64,000 nucleotides of DNA, from the NCBI GenBank assembly GCA_019359505.1, contig JAHHHD010000025.1, positions 24,541 through 88,540 of the forward strand, in the 5' to 3' direction. Position 1 is the first letter of the stretch. Each line of letters opens with the position of its first letter. This stretch comes from Drouetiella hepatica Uher 2000/2452. Its GTDB lineage: Bacteria > Cyanobacteriota > Cyanobacteriia > Elainellales > Elainellaceae. The position numbers were made by a program, and so were the translations under genes. Positions 56,743 to 64,000 of this stretch are shown here, in pieces. The notes beneath the pieces are model-generated. The model worked only from the letters and a program-made list of their open reading frames with translations. It made no database searches and was not told the origin of the DNA.

Positions 56743-58029
56743 TTATGCTTCAGCTTGAGCATCCCGAATCTGCCGACGCAATGCGTCGGCATCTGCCAAG
56801 AGTTCAGCCTGGGAAATAGCTGCCTGCTGTCCAGAGGCTAGCCATTTGAGCTGTACGGTTTGGCTATCGGCTTCAGCGTCGCCCAAAATTAGGCAGGCTG
56901 CGGCTCCACTGCGATCGGCTCTTTTGAACTGCTTGCCAAAGGCACTGCCGCTTAAGTCTAGCTCTGCCGAAAATCCAGATTGCCGTAGGGCTTGCGCCAG
57001 CCTCAGCGCTTGAGCCTCAGCGCGATCGCCCCGTGACACCAGATAAAAATCTAGAGCCTGAGCTGGGGGCTTCTGCATTTGTTGCAGTAGCAGCACTAGC
57101 CGCTCAATGCCGCTTGCCCAGCCTACAGCAGGGGTTTCTGCACCGCCTAGCTCTGCAATCAGCCCGTCATAGCGTCCTCCCGCACAAACCGTTGCCTGTG
57201 CGCCCAGATCATCGGACTGAATCTCAAAGACAGTGTGGGTGTAATAATCGAGTCCACGCACGAGGCGATCGTTGAGGCGATAGCTTACGCCTAAGTCCGT
57301 GAGGAGGCTCTGAACCTGCTCAAAACGCGTTTGAGACTCTGGGCTGAGATAATCCACAATGCTAGGAGCATCTTGCAGGATCTTTTGGGTGTTCTGATCT
57401 TTGCTGTCCAGGATGCGCAGCGGATTTCGGGTCAGCCGATCCTGCGAGTCGGGATCAAGATCGGCTTTGTGCGGAGTCAGATAAGCAATCAGGGCTTCTC
57501 GATAGTTTTGGCGATCGGCGCGATCGCCAATTGAGTTAAACTCCAACCGCAGATTTTCAAGACCGATCGCCTGAAGCCAGTCGTTGGCAATGGCAATTAC
57601 CTCAGCATCAGCACGGGGATCGGCGCTGCCTATTGACTCCAGACCGAGCTGGTGAAACTGGCGCTGCCGTCCGGCTTGGGGACGCTCGTAGCGAAACATA
57701 GCTCCTAAATACCAGAGCCGCTGTACGCCCCCCTGAGCCTGGAGGTTATGCTCCACGAAGGCGCGCACGACACCTGCCGTATTTTCAGGGCGTAAGGTCA
57801 GCGATCGCCCTCCTCGATCTTGGAAAGTGTACATTTCCTTACTGACTACATCAGTCGCTTCGCCCATTCCCCGCGCAAACAGATCGGTTTGCTCAAATAG
57901 AGGGGTACGAATTTCTTGATAGGCCGCTCTGCCCAGAATATCTCTGGCGATCGCTTCAATTTGCTGCCAGTAAGAAATTTCCTCTGGCAAAATGTCTCTT
58001 GTGCCGCGTGTTGCTTGAATGGCGCTCAT
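56743..58029 (-). CDS. hisS: Histidyl-tRNA synthetase
   Basis: 428 aa from the ATG at 58029 (MSAIQATRGTRDILPEE); 30 more codons are open upstream but do not match the family. Class II synthetase: TLRPENTAGVVRAF, QRLWYLGAMFRYERPQAGRQRQFHQ (motif 2), VCAGGRYDGLIAELGG (histidine loop), and GWASGIERLVLL (motif 3), with a C-terminal anticodon-binding domain. It charges tRNA-His. Essential housekeeping gene, unrelated to its neighbours. Confidence 0.96.
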   Translation of the reverse strand: MSAIQATRGTRDILPEEISYWQQIEAIARDILGRAAYQEIRTPLFEQTDLFARGMGEATDVVSKEMYTFQDRGGRSLTLRPENTAGVVRAFVEHNLQAQGGVQRLWYLGAMFRYERPQAGRQRQFHQLGLESIGSADPRADAEVIAIANDWLQAIGLENLRLEFNSIGDRADRQNYREALIAYLTPHKADLDPDSQDRLTRNPLRILDSKDQNTQKILQDAPSIVDYLSPESQTRFEQVQSLLTDLGVSYRLNDRLVRGLDYYTHTVFEIQSDDLGAQATVCAGGRYDGLIAELGGAETPAVGWASGIERLVLLLQQMQKPPAQALDFYLVSRGDRAEAQALRLAQALRQSGFSAELDLSGSAFGKQFKRADRSGAAACLILGDAEADSQTVQLKWLASGQQAAISQAELLADADALRRQIRDAQAEA

Positions 58030-58091
58030 AACATAGTTTTGGGGGCTTCTTCTGGGTGTCATGCAGGTTAGCACTTGCGGATTCACCCTGC

Positions 58092-58382
58092 TTAACTCTG
58101 TTCTTCTAACGGTTGCCATGCTCCGTAGCGATCGCCATAATACGCCAAAATCTGTTCGACTCGCCGTAAAGAGGCAGAATCTACGGGGGAAGCATACAAA
58201 ATTTGCAGTCCGCCCACCTGGCTTTGGGCATAGTCAAACTGCCGGGACTGCTGCGGCAATATCTCTACCGTAACCTCCAACACCTGACGCAGGTGGGCTG
58301 CTACCTCTTGATAGACCGCTAAGGGAAGCTGAGGACAGCAAATCGGTGAGTGAGAAGAGGCGAGAGGCGTTGGGGTATCCAT
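58092..58382 (-). CDS. Conserved-looking small hypothetical protein
   Basis: 96 aa, ATG at 58382. A compact alpha/beta pattern (AVYQEVAAHLRQVLEVTVEILPQQ, GGLQILYASPVDSASLRRVEQILAYYGDRYG) with no membrane segment. It lies 62 bases upstream of the hisS start on the same strand. The family is not recognised; the pattern and frame suggest a real gene. Confidence 0.6.
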   Translation of the reverse strand: MDTPTPLASSHSPICCPQLPLAVYQEVAAHLRQVLEVTVEILPQQSRQFDYAQSQVGGLQILYASPVDSASLRRVEQILAYYGDRYGAWQPLEEQS

Positions 58383-58417
58383 AGCGATCGCGGGTTAATT
58401 GGCGGCTATTCAGCGGC

Positions 58418-58732
58418 TCAAGGCTGGGCAGGAGGCAGATCGGCAGTAAAAATGGGTAGCGTACAGCAATTGACCTCATCAATGCAAACTTTGCCCCACT
58501 GCAATGCCCAGCGTACCAGAGCGACGCGATTACCTGTTGAAGTTTTGGTCAAAATGTTGCTGATATGGTTATCAACTGTGCGCTTGCTGATTTCTAACTT
58601 CTCAGCAATTTCCTGATTTGTTAAGCCAGCAGCAACCAATTCGACAATTTGTAGTTCGCGCCCTGAGAGCGACCCCCCTGAGAGTGTTCCCCCTGAGAGC
58701 GCCCCCGAATTTTGAGCTTCGCTGCTAGCCAT
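58418..58732 (-). CDS. LuxR-type regulator, PedR-like
   Basis: 104 aa, a single LuxR HTH: GRELQIVELVAAGLTNQEIAEKLEISKRTVDNHISNIL, then VRWALQWGKVCIDEVNCC. The short length and the C-terminal Cys pattern match the cyanobacterial PedR, a redox-responsive regulator linked to photosynthetic electron transport and thioredoxin. The N-terminus contains a short repeated SGG run (LSGGTLSGGSLSG) that is not part of the family core. It is a separate transcription unit, ending just before the small hypothetical gene. Confidence 0.75.
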   Translation of the reverse strand: MASSEAQNSGALSGGTLSGGSLSGRELQIVELVAAGLTNQEIAEKLEISKRTVDNHISNILTKTSTGNRVALVRWALQWGKVCIDEVNCCTLPIFTADLPPAQP

Positions 58733-58868
58733 AGTCTTATCCGTCGAGTGCGTAGATCTGCTTATGTATATCTACTTACTCTACTCTCAATCTTCAAAAC
58801 CTGCTAAGCAAAAGCTGGATGAACTCAAGGCTGAGATGGGGCGATCGCCACCGCAGACCCCAATCGCT

Positions 58869-59585
58869 CTAAGCCGCCAACATATGCCCCAACTCGGTCG
58901 GAGCAAGATGCGACTCAACCACCTGCCCATCTCGGAACCAAACGACCCGTCGGGTTAGACGCGCCACCTCAGGTTCATGTGTCACCATGACGACCGTAAT
59001 TCCGGAGGCGTTCAGCTCTGCAAAAATATTCATTACCTCTTGGGTAGTATGAGAATCTAGCGCTCCCGTCGGCTCATCTGCCAGCAGCACAACAGGACGG
59101 TTGACGATAGCACGGGCGATCGCCACCCGCTGCTGTTGCCCCCCCGAAAGCTGGTTGGGACGATTGCCCATACGATTTGCCAGTCCAACGCGAGTCAGCG
59201 CCTCGGCAGCCCTCTCCTTCCGCTCGGCATTAGAAACCCCGGCGTAAACCATGGGCAGCACGACATTTTCCAATGCCGAAAGTTGGGGCAGCAGGTGAAA
59301 CTGTTGAAAGACAAAGCCTAGGTTGCGGTTGCGAATCTTGGCTAGCTGACCATCTGGGATAGTTGAGACATCCAGACCATCCAGAAAATACGCGCCTGAA
59401 GTGGGGCGATCGAGACAGCCAATCACATTCATGGCAGTCGATTTGCCCGAACCCGAAGGACCCATGATGGCGCAATATTCCCCGGCTTCGATCGTCAGAT
59501 TAACGTCAGAGAGCGCATTGACCTGGATATCGCCAGCGCCGTAGGTTTTAGAGATATGTTCGAGGCGAATAATCGTTTTTTGCAT
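58869..59585 (-). CDS. ABC transporter ATPase, MacB/LolD type
   Basis: 238 aa. Walker [10 protein letters not shown], signature [14 protein letters not shown], Walker [15 protein letters not shown], switch His in [10 protein letters not shown]. It is followed upstream (higher coordinates) by the matching permease and membrane fusion protein on the same strand, spaced 38 and 3 bases. The set is a MacA/MacB-like exporter driven by ATP. The C-terminal extension is short. Confidence 0.95.
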   Translation of the reverse strand: MQKTIIRLEHISKTYGAGDIQVNALSDVNLTIEAGEYCAIMGPSGSGKSTAMNVIGCLDRPTSGAYFLDGLDVSTIPDGQLAKIRNRNLGFVFQQFHLLPQLSALENVVLPMVYAGVSNAERKERAAEALTRVGLANRMGNRPNQLSGGQQQRVAIARAIVNRPVVLLADEPTGALDSHTTQEVMNIFAELNASGITVVMVTHEPEVARLTRRVVWFRDGQVVESHLAPTELGHMLAA

Positions 59586-59623
59586 GGAATATCCGTATGT
59601 ATCAATCGCTATCTATAAATCGC

Positions 59624-60841
59624 CTAAGCGCTGCGGAGTGCCACGATCGGGTCGAGTTTTGCCGCCTGACGCGCCGGGAATACGCCAAAGAACAGACCAA
59701 TGCCACCCGATACACCCACCGCCACCAGAATCGCAGGTACAGAGACGCCTGCTTTGAGCGGAGTCACGGCTCCCACAAGGGTAATGCCGCCCACTCCAAT
59801 CGTGGTGCCAATTAGACCGCCGATCGCCGACAAAATAATTGCCTCAATCATGAACTGCGTCAAGATATCGTTAGGAGCCGCGCCGATCGCCTTTCTCAGC
59901 CCGATTTCCTGCGTTCGCTCCCGCACCGACACCAGCATGATATTCATAATGCCAATGCCGCCGACAAAAAGAGAGATCCCGGCGATCGCTGCCAGCATCA
60001 GCGTCAAAGCTCCGGTGACATTGCCAACAATTTCTAACGCGTCTTTCTGATTGCGAATCGTGAAATCGTTTTCAGTCACGACCTTATGCCGCCGTCGCAG
60101 CAGGTTGGTGATCTGGAACTGCGCCGCATTGATCGAAGCTTCGTCCCTAGCGTTGACGTTGATAAAGCTGATAGAGGTGCCATAGGGTGAGGTGCGTCCC
60201 ACCAAGCGGCTAGACATAGTGGTAATAGGGATCAGCGCTACATCGTCCTGGTTGCTGCCCAAAAATGCGCCCTTTGCCTCCATGACAGCCACCACCTGAA
60301 AGCTGATGTTGCGGATGCGAATTTCTTGACCGATCGGATCGGAGCCATCAAACAGCTTTGTCGCCAGGTCTGAACCTAGCGCCACGACTCGGTTGCGGCG
60401 CTGTACATCCAGGTCGGTAATGAACCGCCCTCGCGCTACGTTAAAGTCGCGCACGACGGTGAAATCTGGTGTGATGCCTGTGATCGAGGTGTCTGCCTTT
60501 TTGTTGCGATAAGTGACCAAGAGCTGACTCTGCAACTGTGGCGCAACGGCGCTGACGGTAGGCACCTGAGAGGCGATCGCCTCAGAATCCTCTAAGGTCA
60601 GCGATCGGGGTCGATCGGTTGCTCGATTCTGCGCTTTTTCACTGCCCGGAATAATAAACAGAACGTTAGGTCCTAGAGACTCAAACTGCTCAGAGGCGTA
60701 GCGCTGTGCCCCCTGCCCCACGCCCACCATCATAATCACCGAGGCATTGCCAATGATGATGCCCAGCATTGTCAAGGTGCTGCGCATCTTGTTTGCGGTC
60801 AGGGTTTTAACCGCCATACTGATGCTTTCTAGAATATCCAT
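59624..60841 (-). CDS. ABC transporter permease, MacB/FtsX type
   Basis: 405 aa. One N-terminal membrane segment (RSTLTMLGIIIGNASVIMMVGVG), a large periplasmic domain of the MacB_PCD type (about 45-260), then three membrane segments near the C-terminus. It includes the conserved RTQEIGLRKAIGA and ILTQFMIEAIILS. It joins the ATPase downstream and the fusion protein upstream. It probably pulls substrate from the periplasm to an outer-membrane partner. The substrate is not known. Confidence 0.93.
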   Translation of the reverse strand: MDILESISMAVKTLTANKMRSTLTMLGIIIGNASVIMMVGVGQGAQRYASEQFESLGPNVLFIIPGSEKAQNRATDRPRSLTLEDSEAIASQVPTVSAVAPQLQSQLLVTYRNKKADTSITGITPDFTVVRDFNVARGRFITDLDVQRRNRVVALGSDLATKLFDGSDPIGQEIRIRNISFQVVAVMEAKGAFLGSNQDDVALIPITTMSSRLVGRTSPYGTSISFINVNARDEASINAAQFQITNLLRRRHKVVTENDFTIRNQKDALEIVGNVTGALTLMLAAIAGISLFVGGIGIMNIMLVSVRERTQEIGLRKAIGAAPNDILTQFMIEAIILSAIGGLIGTTIGVGGITLVGAVTPLKAGVSVPAILVAVGVSGGIGLFFGVFPARQAAKLDPIVALRSA

Positions 60842-60844
60842 GCG

Positions 60845-62176
60845 CTACTCCTGCTTGCCCCAATTGCTGTTGGGCGGGATGTCTGTAAATACTTTGTCTC
60901 CAGGCTGAACTCCTTCTAGCACCTGGGTTTGGTTGCCTACTGCTACACCCAACGTCACCGGACGAAATTCTGGCTGGTTGGATTTGTCGGGAACGAGAAC
61001 TCCCGTTTGCCCCTCCTGGGTGACGATCGCCACCGTGGGAATGACCAGAGTGCTGTCTATCTGCTTGCCCAAGAAGGTAACATCCACATTCATGCCAGAC
61101 AGCAGCTTCTCTTGCCCTGTCACCAACAAAATCCGCACCTGGAAGGAGGTGACGTTTTGCCTAACAACCGCCTCTGGAGCAATTCGCCGTACCTTCCCCT
61201 GAAACTTCAGATCTGGGTAGGCATCAGCTCGGACTTCTACCAACTGACCGATCTGAAGCTGCTGGATATCTACTTCAGGGACTTCTGCTAAAACTTCCAG
61301 CCCTTCGGCAAGCGCCACGATCGCCGTAGAAGTCGCAGAAGTGGCTTCTGAAGCGGAAGTTGTCGGAGTAACGAACGCACCCACATTGGCAAACTTTTGG
61401 GTAATTGTGCCGCTAAAAGGGGCACGCACCAGCGTATCCTCCTGATTCACCTGCACTGACTGCAGATTGCCGATCGCCTCATCAAGCTGAGCCTGGGCTA
61501 GAGCAACTTCCTCCACACGACTGCCATTTCTAGACAGGTCGAGGCTGCGCTGCAACTGCGCAAGATTGGCTTGCGACTGCTCAACGCTAGCTCTGGCAGT
61601 TGCAACTTCGCTGGAGAACTCATTGAAGCGATCGCTAGAAATCGCCCCTTCGTCTGCCAAGGACTGGTTACGACGCTGTTTGTCTTGTGCCAGATTGAGG
61701 CGAGCCTGAGCTTCTGTCACCTGCGCCCGTGCCTGAGAGACTCTAGCTTCAGCTTGGGCAATTTCTTCAGGGCGGTTCCCTGCTTTGAACTGAGCCAGCC
61801 TAGCTTCAGCTTGCGCGATTCTAGCTCTAGACTGCGTGAGCTGGGCATCAATGTCATCATTTTGCATCCGCGCCACAACCTGACCCTTGCTGACGCGATC
61901 GCCCTGTTCTACAAACAGCTTGGCTACAATGCCTGCGTTTTTGGGGCTAAGGTTGACCGTCTGAATCGGCTGCACCGTACCGCTAGCATCAATCTGAACC
62001 TGTAGTGGCTCAGACTTAACAGGCACCGTCAGACTTGCAATATCTGGAACTGCCGCCTTCTGCTGCAATACGGAATAGGCAATGCCTCCTGTACCCAATA
62101 ATCCCGTCAGGATTAACCCGACCATCCAGGGATTCGGCCGCTGAAGTTTGCCAATCAAAGGGAGTTGCATGGTCAT
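60845..62176 (-). CDS. Membrane fusion protein (MacA/HlyD-type) of an ABC exporter
   Basis: 443 aa from the ATG at 62176; a TTG 15 bases upstream is possible. One N-terminal membrane anchor (MVGLILTGLLGTGGIAYSVL), a biotinyl-lipoyl-like domain (VKSEPLQVQIDASGTVQPIQTVNLSPKNAG), a long coiled-coil hairpin rich in Ala/Gln/Arg (about 105-215), and a beta-barrel domain (APFSGTITQKFANVGAFV). It works with the permease 3 bases away. The regulator at 62300 lies upstream on the same strand and probably controls the set. Confidence 0.93.
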   Translation of the reverse strand: MTMQLPLIGKLQRPNPWMVGLILTGLLGTGGIAYSVLQQKAAVPDIASLTVPVKSEPLQVQIDASGTVQPIQTVNLSPKNAGIVAKLFVEQGDRVSKGQVVARMQNDDIDAQLTQSRARIAQAEARLAQFKAGNRPEEIAQAEARVSQARAQVTEAQARLNLAQDKQRRNQSLADEGAISSDRFNEFSSEVATARASVEQSQANLAQLQRSLDLSRNGSRVEEVALAQAQLDEAIGNLQSVQVNQEDTLVRAPFSGTITQKFANVGAFVTPTTSASEATSATSTAIVALAEGLEVLAEVPEVDIQQLQIGQLVEVRADAYPDLKFQGKVRRIAPEAVVRQNVTSFQVRILLVTGQEKLLSGMNVDVTFLGKQIDSTLVIPTVAIVTQEGQTGVLVPDKSNQPEFRPVTLGVAVGNQTQVLEGVQPGDKVFTDIPPNSNWGKQE

Positions 62177-62299
62177 AAAGCTCAGGTGCAAATTAAATAA
62201 CGAGGATTTGAATGAGAATTTGAGCTGAAATTTGAATTGCGATCGCTGAATCCAGAGTTCCCAGAATCTCGGTCAACTTGCCAGCCTGCTGAACCGACT

Positions 62300-62791
62300 T
62301 TAGGTGCCTTCAGACATTCGCCGATTTTCCTGCTCTTGCTCCCAGCGTTCATCTATCAGGGGCAGTTCGCGTTCCCAGAAGGCATGAATGTCATGCATCT
62401 CCTGTAGGCGGCGCTTGTGCTGAGTGGGGAACGCTGACATTAGATCTAGCCCGCGCTCGGCAAGCTTGCGAAATGCACCAATTTGAACTAGCCGCTGTTT
62501 GGTCAACTGCGACCAAGCATGATCTTTGATTTGAAAATAGTCACGGCGATCGCCCGGAATACTGACGCGCTCGATCAACCCAAGCTGAATTAGGAACCGA
62601 GTCATGGTGCTAATCGATCCTTTACTGGCTTGCAAAACCTCTGCCAGCGCGTTGTTGGACTGCTGGGGAGGCTCAGAAATCAGGAGCCAGCCAAAAATTC
62701 GACCTGACATGCGCGGCATTCCCACCAGCTCAAACATTAAACCCACTTCCTCAACAAAGTGCATTTGCTCAAAGGGTTGATCGCTATTCAA
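62300..62791 (-). CDS. GbsR/MarR-family transcriptional regulator
   Basis: 163 aa, winged-HTH: GMPRMSGRIFGWLLISEPPQQSNNALAEVLQASKGSISTMTRFLIQLGLIERVSIPGDRRDYF covers the DNA-binding part. The start is TTG at 62791, preceded by AAGGGG at good spacing; an ATG at 62764 is the alternative. It stands directly upstream of the exporter genes, and inverted repeats lie just before it, so it is likely an autoregulated repressor of the exporter operon. Confidence 0.85.
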   Translation of the reverse strand: MNSDQPFEQMHFVEEVGLMFELVGMPRMSGRIFGWLLISEPPQQSNNALAEVLQASKGSISTMTRFLIQLGLIERVSIPGDRRDYFQIKDHAWSQLTKQRLVQIGAFRKLAERGLDLMSAFPTQHKRRLQEMHDIHAFWERELPLIDERWEQEQENRRMSEGT

Positions 62792-62830
62792 TTTCAGACC
62801 CCTTCCCAGACGATGACGACAGGTGAATGT

Positions 62831-62850
62831 GTAACCTTTTGTAACCTTAA
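62831..62850. promoter_or_regulatory. Direct repeat upstream of the regulator gene
   Basis: GTAACCTTTT followed at once by GTAACCTTAA, 40 bases upstream of the TTG start. It may be part of a promoter or a protein site. Confidence 0.4.
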
Positions 62851-62862
62851 ATCTATCATATT

Positions 62863-62887
62863 CTGAATGTTCAGTAAACGCTGAACA
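62863..62887. promoter_or_regulatory. Candidate operator of the GbsR/MarR regulator
   Basis: TGTTCAG-6-CTGAACA is a perfect inverted repeat (62868-62887), and CTGAA-TG-TTCAG (62863-62874) overlaps its left arm. Three related half-sites in 25 bases just upstream of the regulator gene suit a dimeric winged-HTH repressor. Confidence 0.5.
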
Positions 62888-63351
62888 GTTAGACGATAGG
62901 GTAGTCAGGTTTGTGTCACTGGGGTTACATCGTTTTGTCTGTGCAATCAGCTATAGCTCCAGAATAATTGGGAGAAGAGCGATCGCCCTTCCCCCATCGG
63001 GGTGATCCAGAGGAATGATTGGACAACAATTTAATCAGTCCATGACCTGGAGAGGTTCAGCATTCGGGCAAAAGCTTTGAAACTTAGACAGAATCTGTCT
63101 ATCGAATGCCAAACCCAGACGGTTAAATATTCAAGGTGGGTCAATTCATAATTCGGTAGTCCTCAATCTCTCGCTCTGGGTTGGATTTTTTCCCGTGTCA
63201 TTGACAAGGTTTGTCTCCAAACATTTCGGAACGTTCTAGAACGCGATCGCAACCTTTAGCTAATTTTTCCTAACCTTGCATAAGTCAAAACTTTCGATCG
63301 TTCCTATCCTCAGAAGCCCAAGAACACTGACACAAAACTAGGAGAAACAAC
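62888..63351. other. 464-base gap before the secreted protein gene
   Basis: No gene seen. Two short palindromes stand out: TAGACAG-AAT-CTGTCTA at 63085-63101 and CGTTCTAGAACG at 63232-63243, the second followed by a HIP1 site. They could be regulator sites for the gene at 63352. Confidence 0.55.
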
Positions 63352-63732
63352 ATGCTACGTAAAATCGCTTCAGTCTCAGCTTTGATTCTTGCAACTGTTC
63401 CTGCAATCTCCATGTCTGCCTTAGCCTTGTCTGGCCCCAAAGTCACCGTCTTTAACCAGGGCGGCTATGTTGCGGACTACCAAGTTAGCTACACCGCCAA
63501 TGGACAACGTAACGAAGTCAAAGTCTCTGGTCTGGTGGTCGGTAAAAAACAAACCGTCACACTGCCTGTGGGCAGCCAAAGCATCAGGGTTCGGGGACAA
63601 ATGCTCACAGGTTTGTTCTGGGAGCCTAAGCGAGAGCTGTTCAATCAAACTGCCAATGATGGCAGCTGCTTCAAGACCTATGGCACCATTTTCAGAGGTG
63701 ACTGGTCACGGGACTGTACAGCTGATTTCTAG
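63352..63732 (+). CDS. Secreted protein resembling domain 4 of cholesterol-dependent cytolysins
   Basis: 126 aa. Signal peptide of about 25 residues (MLRKIASVSALILATVPAISMSALALS). The mature part reads like the C-terminal beta-sandwich of thiol-activated cytolysins: NQGGYVADYQVSY, SIRVRGQMLTGLFWEPKRELFN, and CFKTYGTIFRGDWS. The loop TGLFWEPKR parallels the tryptophan-rich undecapeptide (TGLAWEWWR). Two Cys may pair (CFKT and RDCTAD). No pore-forming domains are present. Function unknown; binding to a sterol, lipid or glycan is possible. A strong AGGAG precedes the ATG. Confidence 0.75.
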   Translation: MLRKIASVSALILATVPAISMSALALSGPKVTVFNQGGYVADYQVSYTANGQRNEVKVSGLVVGKKQTVTLPVGSQSIRVRGQMLTGLFWEPKRELFNQTANDGSCFKTYGTIFRGDWSRDCTADF

Positions 63733-63779
63733 GCAATACAGCGCTCCTGTGGCGTGGATCTTTCAACAAGCCCTGTCTG

Positions 63780-63839
63780 GCATGACGCAACCAACCCCGA
63801 TCGGTTTCCAATAGGTGAACTTTGCGATCGGGGTCATGC
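63780..63839 (+). terminator. Possible terminator after the secreted protein gene
   Basis: ACCCCGATCG (63794-63803) pairs perfectly with CGATCGGGGT (63825-63834), with a second outer arm GCATGAC/GTCATGC. The following sequence is only moderately T-rich (TTGTTTCT), so the call is tentative. Confidence 0.45.
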
Positions 63840-63928
63840 TTGTTTCTACGTTGCTTTCTAGCATTGCGTCCTAAGTATTACAGTTGTAGATAATGTAAGC
63901 TAGTTTTCAGTCTACCTGGAAAATAGTC

Positions 63929-64000
63929 ATGTTTGAATCGGACAACCCATTTCTCACAGGTTCAGCCTTAGAAGCCTTGTCAGAATGGAGCAATGTGCTC
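63929..64000 (+). CDS. Possible start of a gene cut by the window end
   Basis: An ATG with TGGAAA upstream opens a frame of 24 codons (MFESDNPFLTGSALEALSEW...) to the end of the window. Too short to identify. Confidence 0.35.
   Translation, partial: MFESDNPFLTGSALEALSEWSNVL

Noticed and set aside
56474..56758. Plus-strand frame across the hairpin region
   Set aside because: Overlaps the end of paralogue 3 and runs through a palindrome; translation is not protein-like.
58764..58958. Small plus-strand frame between the PedR-like and ATPase genes
   Set aside because: Overlaps the antisense end of the ATPase gene and shows no conserved pattern.
1..64000. CRISPR arrays, tRNA and rRNA genes
   Set aside because: Read for regularly spaced repeats and cloverleaf-like sequence; none seen. 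The frequent GCGATCGC copies are HIP1 sites, not an array.

Overview
This window is chromosomal DNA of a cyanobacterium, probably filamentous. The HIP1 octamer GCGATCGC occurs throughout, and the gene content is typical of the phylum: a PedR-like LuxR regulator, menB, a type IV pilin beside SPINDLY-type O-GlcNAc transferases, and large mixed NRPS/PKS genes. I cannot name the genus from the sequence.

Bases 1-41196 are one long co-directional (+) biosynthetic region whose 5' end lies outside the window. In order it holds: a Cys-type adenylation domain with an embedded oxidase domain (thiazole formation); a one-module PKS (KS-AT-KR-ACP); a four-gene cassette for hydroxymalonyl-type extender units (FkbK/J/I/H-like); a two-module NRPS whose pocket residues read as Gly and then Gln with an epimerase (D-Gln); a free-standing condensation domain; an EctB-type diaminobutyrate aminotransferase; a two-module NRPS that begins with half a condensation domain and a Dab-like adenylation domain; a last NRPS module ending in a thioester reductase; a methyltransferase; a GSA-type aminotransferase; two unknown proteins (one frameshifted at a G8 run); a stand-alone carrier protein; an AcpS-type PPTase; an aryl-acid ligase; a salicylate synthase; a second AcpS-like protein; and an MFS exporter.

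Read together, I infer a salicyl-capped, thiazole-containing peptide-polyketide metallophore. Its order would be roughly salicylate, thiazole, hydroxylated C2 unit, Gly, D-Gln, Dab, X, Y, with reductive release and possible amination or methylation. I do not recognise it as a known compound.

Bases 41197-42051 are a junk-like boundary with a truncated ISAs1-type transposase and an orphan HicB antitoxin. Bases 42052-47249 hold a giant tubulin/FtsZ-like protein with a C-terminal zinc ribbon and a membrane-anchored type 1 periplasmic-binding sensor, a pair of unknown function. Bases 47260-49270 are small genes (hypothetical, XRE regulator, small membrane protein) and menB. Bases 49403-56592 hold a type IV pilin, a clear terminator, and three tandem paralogous TPR/O-GlcNAc transferases, which suggests pilin or surface glycosylation.

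On the minus strand from 62791 down to 56743 come a GbsR/MarR-type regulator, a MacA/MacB-like tripartite export set (membrane fusion protein, permease, ATPase), the PedR-like regulator, a small hypothetical, and hisS. The window ends with a small secreted protein resembling the membrane-binding domain 4 of cholesterol-dependent cytolysins, and the possible first codons of another gene.
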